Positions 25,410 through 33,664 of a stretch of DNA of 64,000 nt are shown piece by piece. Numbering within the stretch: the stretch's first letter is position 1; every line of letters begins with the position of its first letter. The notes beneath the pieces are model-generated. The model saw only the letters and a program-made list of their open reading frames with translations. It was not told the DNA's origin and did no database searches. The translations under genes were made by a program, and so were the position numbers. Source of the DNA: Verrucomicrobiota bacterium (GTDB lineage: Bacteria > Verrucomicrobiota > Verrucomicrobiia > Limisphaerales > UBA1319); contig JAKLHY010000030.1 of assembly GCA_022709905.1 (NCBI GenBank), forward strand, positions 25,294 to 89,293, given 5' to 3'.

Positions 25410-26302
25410 AAAACAAAGAGATCGCAAAAAAGGCGGCCCAGTTCGCGGCGCCGTTTCGAATCACGAACGGCCGCAAATTCCACCTCAAGACCATCGATCC
25501 GCAGGAGACCCTCGACTTCAAGGGCGACGATAAGACTCGCGCCAAAGAGGCGCTGGCCACCGGCATCGCAGCGCTCGCCGATCTCCAGGACATGCTTTAC
25601 GCCCAGGATCGATGGGCCGTGTTGCTGATCTTTCAGGCCATGGATGCCGCGGGCAAGGATGGGGCCATCAAGCATGTCATGTCAGGTCTCAATCCGCAGG
25701 GCTGCCAGGTGTTTTCCTTCAAGTCCCCTTCGGCGGAAGAACTCGATCACGACTACTTGTGGCGTTGCATGAAGTGCTTGCCGGAACGCGGACGCATCGG
25801 CATTTTCAATCGCAGCTACTATGAGGAAACTCTCGTGGTCCGCGTGCATTCTGAATATCTGGAGAAACAGAAACTCCCCCAAAAACTGATCGACAAAGGC
25901 ATCTGGAAAAGGCGTTTTCGCGACATTCGCGGGTTTGAACGGTACCTGACTCACAATGGGATCGCGATCTGCAAGTTCTTTCTGCATGTCTCGAAAAAGG
26001 AGCAGAAGCGCCGGTTTCTCGAGCGGTTGGAGAAGCCAGAAAAGAACTGGAAGTTTTCTTCAGCTGATCTGGAGGAACGGGAATACTGGGATGAATATCA
26101 ATCCGCCTACGCGGACATGATTCGCAACACGGCGACTCCCTATGCTCCGTGGCACGTCGTTCCGGCGGACAACAAGTGGTTCACCCGCCTGGTGGTGGCG
26201 GCAGCCGTCATCGACACCCTGAGTTCGCTGAGTCTGGCATACCCGGTCCTGGGCAAAGAACAACTCAGGGAACTGGCCGCAGCCCGACGCGCCCTTCAAT
26301 AA
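25406..26302 (+). CDS. Polyphosphate kinase 2 family protein
   Basis: PPK2 enzymes transfer phosphate between polyphosphate and nucleotides. The 298-residue protein has the Walker A-like FQAMDAAGKDGAIKHVMSGL, the lid region FNRSYYEETLVVRVH and the downstream RRFRDIRGFERYL and KWKFSSADLEERE-type motif (NWKFSSADLEEREYWDEYQ). Length fits single-domain class I/III members of the PPK2 family; the nucleotide preference (ADP, AMP or GDP) cannot be told. The chosen ATG follows the upstream short ORF; a longer frame from 25298 is considered leader sequence. Confidence 0.92.
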   Translation: MKNKEIAKKAAQFAAPFRITNGRKFHLKTIDPQETLDFKGDDKTRAKEALATGIAALADLQDMLYAQDRWAVLLIFQAMDAAGKDGAIKHVMSGLNPQGCQVFSFKSPSAEELDHDYLWRCMKCLPERGRIGIFNRSYYEETLVVRVHSEYLEKQKLPQKLIDKGIWKRRFRDIRGFERYLTHNGIAICKFFLHVSKKEQKRRFLERLEKPEKNWKFSSADLEEREYWDEYQSAYADMIRNTATPYAPWHVVPADNKWFTRLVVAAAVIDTLSSLSLAYPVLGKEQLRELAAARRALQ

Positions 26303-26323
26303 GGGTCCTTCCACCGAAATGCC

Positions 26324-27175
26324 TCAGCAGACAAACTCCAGGTCGGGAACACTCGCAATCAAACCCCGTTCGAAACCGCGCCGCAGGAAACGCCGAATGG
26401 ATTCCCGGCCTGCGTCACCGTAATCCAGCGTCCAGTGGTTTACATACATGCCGACAAAACGATCGGCCAGATCATGTCCCATGTCGCGCGCGTATTGCAT
26501 GGCGTGCGCCACAGCCTCGGCACGGTGATCCAAGCTGAACTGAATCGTATCGGTCAGCAGCCGGGCAATAACGCGCCGATCCTCCAGAGGAATCCGCTTG
26601 TGAATGACATTGCCGCCCAATGGTAGCGGTAGTCCTTCGTTGGTCTCCCCCCACCAAACCCCGAGGTCCGCACAAACCGACAATCCTTCAGCCGCATAGG
26701 TTAATTGTCCCTCGTGAATGATCAAACCCACATCGGCCTGTCCTGCTCCAACCGCCGCAAAAACCTGGTCAAACGGCACGACAACAAAGTTGAGCTGGCT
26801 TGCGGGCTGATCCAACCAGAGTTGCATAGCCAGAAAGGCGCTGGTCAGGATGCCGGGGACTGCGATGCGGCCCCGCCGGATCTCCTCCCGAGTCATTTTG
26901 CGCTGGGCCACCAGCAGCGGCCCATAGCCATCGCCCATGCTGGCGCCACTCGGCAAAAGGGCGTAGTGCTGACAAACATAAGGATACGCATGGATACTGA
27001 TCGCGCTCACGTCCAGCTCGCCGCGGCGGGCGCGATCGTTCAGCGTTTGAATGTCCTGAAGAATATGCTCAAATTGATATCCCTGGCTGTCAATCAGTCC
27101 CTTGGCCAGACCGTAGAACATGAAGGCATCATCCGGATCAGGAGAATGTCCCAGCGTTAGATCTCTGTTCGCCAT
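26324..27175 (-). CDS. mqnD: 1,4-dihydroxy-6-naphthoate synthase (futalosine pathway)
   Basis: MqnD converts cyclic dehypoxanthine futalosine to 1,4-dihydroxy-6-naphthoate in the alternative menaquinone pathway. The 283-residue protein has the family opening LTLGHSPDPDDAFMFYGLA, DVSAISIHAYPYV, a GDGYGPLLVA substrate-binding segment and LIIHEGQLTYAAEGL. The two-lobed fold of the MqnA/MqnD family is expected. It is monocistronic here; other mqn genes are not in the window. The start ATG follows a GTGACG-17-TAGACT pair by six bases. Confidence 0.93.
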   Translation of the reverse strand: MANRDLTLGHSPDPDDAFMFYGLAKGLIDSQGYQFEHILQDIQTLNDRARRGELDVSAISIHAYPYVCQHYALLPSGASMGDGYGPLLVAQRKMTREEIRRGRIAVPGILTSAFLAMQLWLDQPASQLNFVVVPFDQVFAAVGAGQADVGLIIHEGQLTYAAEGLSVCADLGVWWGETNEGLPLPLGGNVIHKRIPLEDRRVIARLLTDTIQFSLDHRAEAVAHAMQYARDMGHDLADRFVGMYVNHWTLDYGDAGRESIRRFLRRGFERGLIASVPDLEFVC

Positions 27176-27181
27176 GGCCCT

Positions 27182-27210
27182 AGTCTAACGGCTCGACTGC
27201 CGGGCGTCAC
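27182..27210 (-). promoter_or_regulatory. Probable leaderless promoter of mqnD
   Basis: On the minus strand GTGACG (complement of 27205-27210) and TAGACT (complement of 27182-27187) are 17 bases apart. The ATG of mqnD lies six bases after the -10 box, so the transcript would start at or next to the start codon. Confidence 0.4.
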
Positions 27211-27273
27211 GGTGGATTTGATCTATTCTGAAGGACGAACGGGCATGAATCCATCCAAATCCATGTGCCCCGG

Positions 27274-28740
27274 TCAGCGCGATCGAGATCCCGAATCTGA
27301 AAAGGATTCAAAACGGTCATCGGACTGCGTCTGCAACCCCAAGTGTTTCGACAGAAGATCGACCAGATCGTTTTCCCGGGGAATCGATCCGAATGTGGTC
27401 ACCGAACCGATCATGAGTTCCGGGAGGGTGCTCCGCTTGAAAACCTGGTAATTGGTTTTGTAGAGGAATCCGTTGGTGCGGAGCACTCCCATGATCCAGT
27501 CATCGGTCAGGGCCTTTTCCAGCTTTTCGCGTCCGACCAACTGGGCGGCGTATTGTCTTGCATCCGCCACTGACATGGGCTTGGCCGGAGCAAAAAGCCA
27601 ATCGTCAAACTGCCGAAAAGCCCCCGGACTCGCCCGCCATACGCCCAGCGCCAAGCGGGCGTATTCACACGAATTCAAATGCTCGGGCAGGGAAATCTTG
27701 ACCACCGGATTGCAGTTCGAGTTCAGCGGCGTCGGCAACAGCAGAAAGGCCACCTGGTTGCTGAAGCGTTTCTGAATTTCCGCAAGGCGGGGATGCAGAT
27801 CACGACAATGATGACATGCGTAATCGTAAAGCGTCAGCACAATGTGCGAGGACTGAGGCGTGCCGATCATGGGCAATTCATCGAGATGAAAACGGAACTG
27901 CCCGCCGTGGACATCCACCGCGAGAGGGGTTATCCGCCGCACCACAGATCCGATCGCCTGGGTGGCCTGAGAGACCGAAATCCTTGGCTGGTATCGCGCG
28001 GCCATCGCGGCGGCATAAGCCGCGTTTGAAGTGACGGCCTCCCCCTGGATCCCGTCGGACCGAGCATCACTGGCCGGGGACAACGTCTGATTTGGCGCTA
28101 CAACCACGTAACTCCTCTTTTCAACGAGGAATTGGCCCGAAATCAATAGTCCTCCCCCCACAAAACCGGCCAAAGTCCACGCATACACTGTGGCCCGGCT
28201 AATCCCCTGGACAACATCCCGAGCTGGATTCGTTCCAGATTCGGAGCCTGAAGAAGGCCGGGGCCTCCCAAAAGGGGCTTTGGCCAGGAGAATTGCCGAT
28301 GCGAGAACGGCACAGGCATGAACAGCCAGGCAAAACTTGCAGAACGCGTGAATCACGATCGCCTGCAAACCGAAAAACCATACGGCAGCCAGCGATATGA
28401 CAATCGACAGAATCCAGGAGTATCCCCAAAACCATCGCTGGTGCGACACGCCGTAACGCGAGGAAAAACCAAAGGTGACCGCAACGAGAGAGAGATAAGC
28501 CAACGATGCCGGGATGCTGACGGGGATGCCCAGCCAGTAAGCCCACCGGCTTTGCAGCACCTTGTTACAACCCGATCCCTCCCCGCAGCCCGCCACAGGT
28601 CCATTTTGCAGGGAAACCCATGCCAGAAAAACTGCCCCAGCCGTTGCCGCCAGCAGAAGGATTCGCACCGCCCAAAGCCAATTCCCCTCCTTGGCACCGA
28701 TCGATTCCTCGACGGAGGTTCTCGTCTTCGGCGGGCTCAT
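27274..28740 (-). CDS. VKOR domain fused to a DsbA/thioredoxin-like domain
   Basis: The 488-residue membrane protein couples quinone reduction to disulfide formation. Residues about 20-170 form a four-to-five-helix vitamin K epoxide reductase domain with loop cysteines in GCGEGSGCNKVLQSRWAYW and the redox pair in FCKFCLAVHA. Another helix (about 185-205) leads to a periplasmic thioredoxin-like domain whose active site is YACHHCRDLHP. The start codon at 28740 overlaps the stop of the pseudopilin gene by four bases (ATGA on the minus strand), so an upstream in-frame start at 28800 is rejected. Natural VKOR-Trx fusions are known in bacteria that lack DsbB; the coupling to a pilin-like gene suggests co-expression. 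Confidence 0.9.
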   Translation of the reverse strand: MSPPKTRTSVEESIGAKEGNWLWAVRILLLAATAGAVFLAWVSLQNGPVAGCGEGSGCNKVLQSRWAYWLGIPVSIPASLAYLSLVAVTFGFSSRYGVSHQRWFWGYSWILSIVISLAAVWFFGLQAIVIHAFCKFCLAVHACAVLASAILLAKAPFGRPRPSSGSESGTNPARDVVQGISRATVYAWTLAGFVGGGLLISGQFLVEKRSYVVVAPNQTLSPASDARSDGIQGEAVTSNAAYAAAMAARYQPRISVSQATQAIGSVVRRITPLAVDVHGGQFRFHLDELPMIGTPQSSHIVLTLYDYACHHCRDLHPRLAEIQKRFSNQVAFLLLPTPLNSNCNPVVKISLPEHLNSCEYARLALGVWRASPGAFRQFDDWLFAPAKPMSVADARQYAAQLVGREKLEKALTDDWIMGVLRTNGFLYKTNYQVFKRSTLPELMIGSVTTFGSIPRENDLVDLLSKHLGLQTQSDDRFESFSDSGSRSR

Positions 28741-29582
28741 TCCGACAATGCCGTGCAGCAAGTCCCATCGTTTGGATGGCTTACCTGTTGCCCCAACCAT
28801 TGCAGGTCGGGATCCGAGGGACCCGGGATTGGCGCTCCAAAAGGCGCATTACATGGATCAAACCTGAGAATGGCATCGCTTTTCCAGCGACGCTTGACCA
28901 CATGGCCGTCAGCATAGGAAATCACGCCGGAATCGTTGTGGGCCTTTCCGGGAAGATCCAGCCAATAAGCGTCGGGTCCGCTGCTGGCCTCGGCGGCCAC
29001 CGCAAATGTCCCGTGTTTGGGGGATTGCTCATCCAGAAAAACGGGGGTGCCTGCGGGACCCCCCGGCTTCAAGTTTAGTTGTGTGACCTTGAAAAACAAC
29101 AGGTAACCGTTGAAGTCGCTCCCATTCCCCAGGGCTGGAGGGACGGCAAAATCCAGGTTTCCCATATACTGGTTGACCGCATAGGAACGTGCCGCATTTT
29201 TGATCCCCGGACACTGATAGGTCTTCAAGTTGTTGATGTATGCCCACAAGGAACCATTTTTGACAGCGGGGGTTGTATCCTGACTCGGATCGTAAACCAT
29301 TCCCACCCAGGATTTCAGGTGCGAATCCCGGCCTTGGATGTCAAACCGAGCCCGGGTGCCGGGCATTCGGTCGTCATAATCCTCGGCATACAGCACCCAG
29401 GCCACTTGAAGCTGGCGGGCGTTGTTCAAACACTGGAGGCCTTGAGCGGAGCGTTTGGCTTTGGCCAAGGCCGGGAGCAGCATGCCGGCCAGCACCCCAA
29501 TGATCGCGATCACCACCAGCAACTCGATCAAGGTGAACCCAAGGCCGTTGTATTGTCGTTTACGATGAAATACCCCACTCAT
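28737..29582 (-). CDS. Type II secretion/pilin-like protein (prepilin N-terminal methylation domain)
   Basis: The 281-residue protein starts with a short positively charged leader and the prepilin signature GFTLIELLVVIAIIGVLAGM, cleaved before the F by a prepilin peptidase and methylated. The globular part ends with HNDSGVISYADGHV, matching the H-X9-DG motif common in Verrucomicrobiota and Planctomycetota pseudopilins. Six or so cysteines in the globular part (for example LQCLN, YQCPG, GTCCTA) suggest disulfides, which fits the coupled VKOR-thioredoxin gene directly after it. Its pilus or secretion system is not encoded here. Confidence 0.92.
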   Translation of the reverse strand: MSGVFHRKRQYNGLGFTLIELLVVIAIIGVLAGMLLPALAKAKRSAQGLQCLNNARQLQVAWVLYAEDYDDRMPGTRARFDIQGRDSHLKSWVGMVYDPSQDTTPAVKNGSLWAYINNLKTYQCPGIKNAARSYAVNQYMGNLDFAVPPALGNGSDFNGYLLFFKVTQLNLKPGGPAGTPVFLDEQSPKHGTFAVAAEASSGPDAYWLDLPGKAHNDSGVISYADGHVVKRRWKSDAILRFDPCNAPFGAPIPGPSDPDLQWLGQQVSHPNDGTCCTALSE

Positions 29583-29612
29583 AGGACGCTTCCCATCATG
29601 AGCGCGAGCAAA

Positions 29613-29641
29613 AAGCTAATACGGTATTCAGCTCCGGTCAA
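29613..29641 (-). promoter_or_regulatory. Promoter of the pseudopilin-VKOR operon
   Basis: On the minus strand TTGACC (complement of 29636-29641) and TAGCTT (complement of 29613-29618) are 17 bases apart, about 30 bases before the pilin ATG, which has GGGAAG upstream. It is back to back with the purA promoter. Confidence 0.5.
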
Positions 29642-29686
29642 GGACTTGGTAGACCCCCAAATCCGGCGAAAAACCGAATCGAAGCG

Positions 29687-29715
29687 TTGACACTCTCCCA
29701 TGCCTCGAGTAGTCT
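29687..29715 (+). promoter_or_regulatory. Promoter of purA
   Basis: TTGACA (29687-29692), a 17-base spacer and TAGTCT (29710-29715). The -35 box is perfect and the -10 has the TAGNCT form. The predicted leader of about 75 bases contains the hairpin at 29742-29767. Confidence 0.5.
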
Positions 29716-29741
29716 GCACGAGTCGTTACTTGTGCCCGTGT

Positions 29742-29767
29742 GCCCCGAATTGCCTTCGGGGCTTTTT
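29742..29767 (+). terminator. Intrinsic-terminator-like hairpin in the purA leader
   Basis: GCCCCGAA (29742-29749), loop TTGCC, TTCGGGGC (29755-29762) and five Ts. It is 28 bases before the purA start and after its likely promoter, so it could attenuate purA. No gene upstream on this strand needs a terminator here. A second possible hairpin, GCACGAGT/ACTTGTGC (29716-29735), overlaps the predicted transcription start. Confidence 0.65.
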
Positions 29768-29795
29768 ACTGTCGGCGCAAGAGCGATCGGATATT

Positions 29796-31070
29796 ATGGC
29801 AAACACGATTTTAGTTGGCGCCCAATGGGGCGATGAGGGCAAAGGAAAGATCATCGATGTCTTGACTGAACAGTCCGATATCGTGGTAAGGACCCAGGGC
29901 GGCAACAATGCCGGCCATACCGTATTTGTCAGTGGTCAAAAATACGTATTGCATCTGGTGCCTTCCGGAATTCTTCGGCCGGGCAAGCTTTGCGTGATTG
30001 GCAACGGCGTCGTGATCGATCCCCTGGGTTTGGTGGAGGAAATTGAGGGGCTCCGACGTTTGGGCGTCAAGGTCAAGAGCACCAATCTTATGATTAGCGA
30101 GACCGCGCATGTGGTCTTCCCCTACCACCGACTGCTGGATGAGCAACGGGAAGTCCGCAAAGGCCGACACAAGATTGGGACCACCAAAAGGGGAATTGGC
30201 CCTGCCTACGGCGATAAAGCGGCCCGAACCGGCCTCCGCATGATTGACCTGGTTAATCCGGCGAGATTTGAAGCTCTTCTCAAACTGCGAGTGCGCGAGA
30301 ATAATGAAGTCTTGCGGGCCTTTGGCGCCCGACCGCTCTCGTTCTCGAGCTTGCTGAAAAGCTATCAGGCGGCGGCGAAATCCCTCAAACCATTCGTCGC
30401 CAACACGGTGATTCATCTCCACGAGGCCGGTCGCCGAGGGGCCAGCATCCTGTTTGAGGGTGCCCAGGGAACCTTTCTCGACATCGATCACGGCACCTAT
30501 CCTTTTGTGACTTCTTCAAACACCACCGCTGGCGGGGCCTGCACTGGATCCGGAGTTCCGCCACACCGGATGGACCGCGTGGTCGGAGTTGTCAAAGCTT
30601 ATACCACACGGGTCGGCGAAGGTCCCTTGCCAACGGAAAACAAGGAGATCGCTGATATGCTGCACGGCATGGGCCGGGAGTTTGGCGCAACCACGGGACG
30701 GCCCCGGCGATGCGGATGGTTCGACTCGGTTGCCACCCACCAAGCCACCATGGTCAACGGCATCGATGATCTGGCCGTCACCAACCTCGATGGGCTAGAC
30801 ACTTTGGAGAAAATCCAGGTTTGCGTCGCCTATCGCGTCGCTGGCAAACGCTGGACCCACCTTCCCAATGACATCGATCTTCTCGCCCGATGCCAGCCCA
30901 TCTATCGCGAGTTTCCCGGGTGGCGTCAATCCACCTCCGAAGTCCGCGAATGGAAACAACTGCCGGCAAAAGCCCGCGAATACCTCAAGGCAATCGCCGA
31001 CTTGACCGAGGCCAAGTTGAGTCTCGTGTCCATTGGTCCCGGCCGGGAGCAGACGATCGTGCCAGGTTGA
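29796..31070 (+). CDS. purA: Adenylosuccinate synthase
   Basis: PurA makes adenylosuccinate from IMP, aspartate and GTP in AMP synthesis. The 424-residue protein begins with the P-loop-like LVGAQWGDEGKGKIIDVL, followed by VVRTQGGNNAGHTV, KIGTTKRGIGPAYGDKA, FEGAQGTFLDIDHGTYPFVT (20 residues) and GRPRRCGWFDSVA. Length is normal. The frame is open to 29700, but the family N-terminus is at the ATG at 29796. It sits behind a promoter and a terminator-like leader hairpin, and uppS follows after 46 bp. Confidence 0.97.
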   Translation: MANTILVGAQWGDEGKGKIIDVLTEQSDIVVRTQGGNNAGHTVFVSGQKYVLHLVPSGILRPGKLCVIGNGVVIDPLGLVEEIEGLRRLGVKVKSTNLMISETAHVVFPYHRLLDEQREVRKGRHKIGTTKRGIGPAYGDKAARTGLRMIDLVNPARFEALLKLRVRENNEVLRAFGARPLSFSSLLKSYQAAAKSLKPFVANTVIHLHEAGRRGASILFEGAQGTFLDIDHGTYPFVTSSNTTAGGACTGSGVPPHRMDRVVGVVKAYTTRVGEGPLPTENKEIADMLHGMGREFGATTGRPRRCGWFDSVATHQATMVNGIDDLAVTNLDGLDTLEKIQVCVAYRVAGKRWTHLPNDIDLLARCQPIYREFPGWRQSTSEVREWKQLPAKAREYLKAIADLTEAKLSLVSIGPGREQTIVPG

Positions 31071-31116
31071 GCGCCTCCTCGGCAGACAACAACGTCCGGC
31101 ACATACCAAACAGGTC

Positions 31117-31854
31117 GTGACCACCGCCTCCCACCAACTCAGCGCCCAAGCCAAGAGCATCCTGCCCGCCCATGTGGCCATCATTATGGATGGCAATGGC
31201 CGGTGGGCCAAGCAGAGACACCTGCCTCGGGTCGAAGGACACCGCGTCGGAGCGGATTCCGTGAAGGCCGTTGTGCGCGCGGCGGGTGAGTTGGGGATCA
31301 AGTACCTCTCTTTGTATGCCTTTTCCGTGGAAAACTGGAATCGCCCCAAGGACGAGGTGGATACCCTGATGAAGTATCTGGCGCATTACCTAAAAACCGA
31401 ATCGCCAGAACTGAACAAACACAATGTGCGGCTGCAAGCGATTGGCCAAATCTATCGCCTGCCCGAATTTGCCCAGGAACAGCTCCGGAAGACCATCGAA
31501 TCCACCGCTCGCAATAACGGTCTGACTTTGATTCTCGCCCTCAGTTATGGAGGACGTTCCGAAATTGTCGAAGCCGTTAGACAACTGGCTAGTGATGCAA
31601 AAGAAGGTCGCATTGATCCTGCGGAGATTACCGAACAGACGATCTCACAACATCTCTATACCCGGAATGTCCCGGATCCAGACCTTTTGATTCGCACCAG
31701 TGGAGAGTTACGACTCAGCAACTTTCTGCTGTGGCAGACCTCTTACGCCGAGTTTGTGGTCACCCCAACCCTCTGGCCGGATTTTCGCAAGCCCCAATTC
31801 CTCGACGCCCTTGAGGAATACGCGCGCCGCCATCGGCGCTTCGGGGGCATTTAG
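31117..31854 (+). CDS. uppS: Isoprenyl transferase / undecaprenyl diphosphate synthase
   Basis: UppS condenses isopentenyl diphosphate units to make the C55 carrier lipid for cell wall synthesis. The 245-residue protein has the catalytic HVAIIMDGNGRWAKQR segment (Asp and the P-loop-like GNGRWA), YLSLYAFSVENWNRP, SYGGRSEIVEA and the late DLLIRTSGELRLSNFLLWQ. The exact start is uncertain: GTG at 31117 was chosen because the preceding in-frame sequence overlaps purA and is not family-like; a TTG at 31033 is the longest alternative. It is 12 bp before der and probably in one operon with purA. Confidence 0.94.
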   Translation: MTTASHQLSAQAKSILPAHVAIIMDGNGRWAKQRHLPRVEGHRVGADSVKAVVRAAGELGIKYLSLYAFSVENWNRPKDEVDTLMKYLAHYLKTESPELNKHNVRLQAIGQIYRLPEFAQEQLRKTIESTARNNGLTLILALSYGGRSEIVEAVRQLASDAKEGRIDPAEITEQTISQHLYTRNVPDPDLLIRTSGELRLSNFLLWQTSYAEFVVTPTLWPDFRKPQFLDALEEYARRHRRFGGI

Positions 31855-31866
31855 TCCAATATTGAC

Positions 31867-33396
31867 ATGTCTCAGATTGTGGCCATTGTCGGTCGACCGA
31901 ATGTCGGTAAGTCGGCCCTGTTTAATCGCATTGCGGGACGACGAATTGCTATCGTGCACGATCAACCCGGCGTCACCCGCGACCGTATCACCGCCGAGTG
32001 CGAATGGCAGGGCCATCCCTTCACCCTGGTTGACACCGGCGGCATCGGATTGCTTCGAGGGGAGAAAACATCCGATCCTATCGTTCAATCCGCCCTCAAG
32101 CAGGTCGACATAGCCATCGAATCGGCCCATCTTATCCTCCTGGTGGTTAATGCCCAGGAAGGCCTGATGCCCCTGGATCAGGAGGCCGCCAACCGTCTCC
32201 GTCTATGCGGCAAACAGATTCTCCTGGTGGCCAATAAGGTGGATAACGAGTCTCTCTCCACCCAGGCCACGGATTTTGTTAAACTCGGTTTTCCAGCCAT
32301 ATACGAAGTCAGTGCCATCCATGGAAAGGGAGTTGATTCTCTCATGGAAGTGGTGAGCCGTCTGATTGCCGCTGAGAGCTCCCCCTCAGCATCCCTTCCT
32401 ACCGTCGAAAAGGCTGCAAAGGATCAAACGCCGTTGAAGATAGCGGTAGTTGGACGTCCGAATGTCGGCAAGTCCTCAATCATCAACGCCTTGACACGCT
32501 CCGAGCGTGTCATTGTCTCCCCAATACCCGGCACCACCCGCGATTCCGTTGATGTCCCATTCGTCATCGAGGCTGACGGACAGCGGGAATCCTACCTCCT
32601 CATCGATACGGCAGGCATCCGCAAGGAACGTAGGATTCATGATGACGTCGAATTCTACAGCGTGTGCCGGGCCGAAAAGGCTATCCAACGCTGCGACCTT
32701 GCCATCTTCGTTCTCGACGCTGAATCCGGCATCCTCGAACAGGACAAAAAGGTCGCCGATAAAATCCTTGAGGAACGCAAGGCCTGCATCTTGGTCGTCA
32801 ATAAGTGGGATCTCTTTGCCGATCGGGTTCGGAAAGCCCGCCAAAAAGCCCGCCGACAACAGGAACAATCCCCTTTCGGTTCCCCCGAAGACCACCCAAT
32901 GACCACGCTGACCGAGTTCAGCAAGTGGGTGCAGCAACACCTGTTCTTCCTGGACTACGCCCCCGTAATCTTCACCTCCGCCCACTCAGGCTTCAATCTG
33001 GATCGCCTGCTCGAAGCGGTCCGCTACGTGCTCAGCCAATTGCGGCAGAAAATTCCCACCGCAATCCTCAATCGCACCCTTCACCAAGCCATAGAAAACC
33101 GCCAACCTGTCTCCAGCGCGGGTCATAGGCTCAAATTCTTTTACGCAACTCAAGTCAAACAAATCCCGCCGACCTTCTGGCTCTTCGTCAATCGCACCGA
33201 TCTCCTCACCCCTCCCTACGAGCGATATCTTGCCAATGAATTGCGCCGTGCCTTTGGTTACGAAGGATGCCCCTTAAACCTCGTGGCCAAATCCCGCCCC
33301 CGAACGATCGAACCCAAACGTAAAACCACCCAGGCTAAACGACATCCCGTTCACGGTCCGTCCCACAAAACAAAATCTCGTTTCTCCCGTCGGTAG
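31867..33396 (+). CDS. der: GTPase Der (EngA)
   Basis: Der is a ribosome-assembly GTPase with two tandem G domains and a KH-like C-terminal domain. G1 has VGRPNVGKSALFNRI, then LVDTGGIGLLRGE and NKVD; G2 has VGRPNVGKSSIINALTRS, LLIDTAGIRKERR and NKWD. The KH-like part includes FFYATQVKQIPPTFWLFVN. At 509 residues it is longer than the usual 440-490: there is an extra basic stretch in G2 (about residues 320-350, RKARQKARRQQEQSP) and a basic tail. Position after uppS suggests a purA-uppS-der transcript. Confidence 0.96.
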   Translation: MSQIVAIVGRPNVGKSALFNRIAGRRIAIVHDQPGVTRDRITAECEWQGHPFTLVDTGGIGLLRGEKTSDPIVQSALKQVDIAIESAHLILLVVNAQEGLMPLDQEAANRLRLCGKQILLVANKVDNESLSTQATDFVKLGFPAIYEVSAIHGKGVDSLMEVVSRLIAAESSPSASLPTVEKAAKDQTPLKIAVVGRPNVGKSSIINALTRSERVIVSPIPGTTRDSVDVPFVIEADGQRESYLLIDTAGIRKERRIHDDVEFYSVCRAEKAIQRCDLAIFVLDAESGILEQDKKVADKILEERKACILVVNKWDLFADRVRKARQKARRQQEQSPFGSPEDHPMTTLTEFSKWVQQHLFFLDYAPVIFTSAHSGFNLDRLLEAVRYVLSQLRQKIPTAILNRTLHQAIENRQPVSSAGHRLKFFYATQVKQIPPTFWLFVNRTDLLTPPYERYLANELRRAFGYEGCPLNLVAKSRPRTIEPKRKTTQAKRHPVHGPSHKTKSRFSRR

Positions 33397-33664
33397 CCAG
33401 CCCGACTCTTCCCCACTCAAATTGCAGGGATTCCACTGTCGCGGATTCCCAGTTTTGCCCCCGTTCGCAATAATCGTCTCTCTGTCATGCTTCGGTGCAA
33501 TCGATGTCTCATTCTTAGCATCAAGAAAAATCACCCCCCATGAATGCCTTTTCTTAATAGTTTCTTCCTGTGGAGTTTAGGAATATTTTTCTGAAGATAT
33601 TCATCCCGGTATGTGCCCTGCTAAAGCTCGGCACAGTATGATTGTTAATATCTCAGAATCCAAG

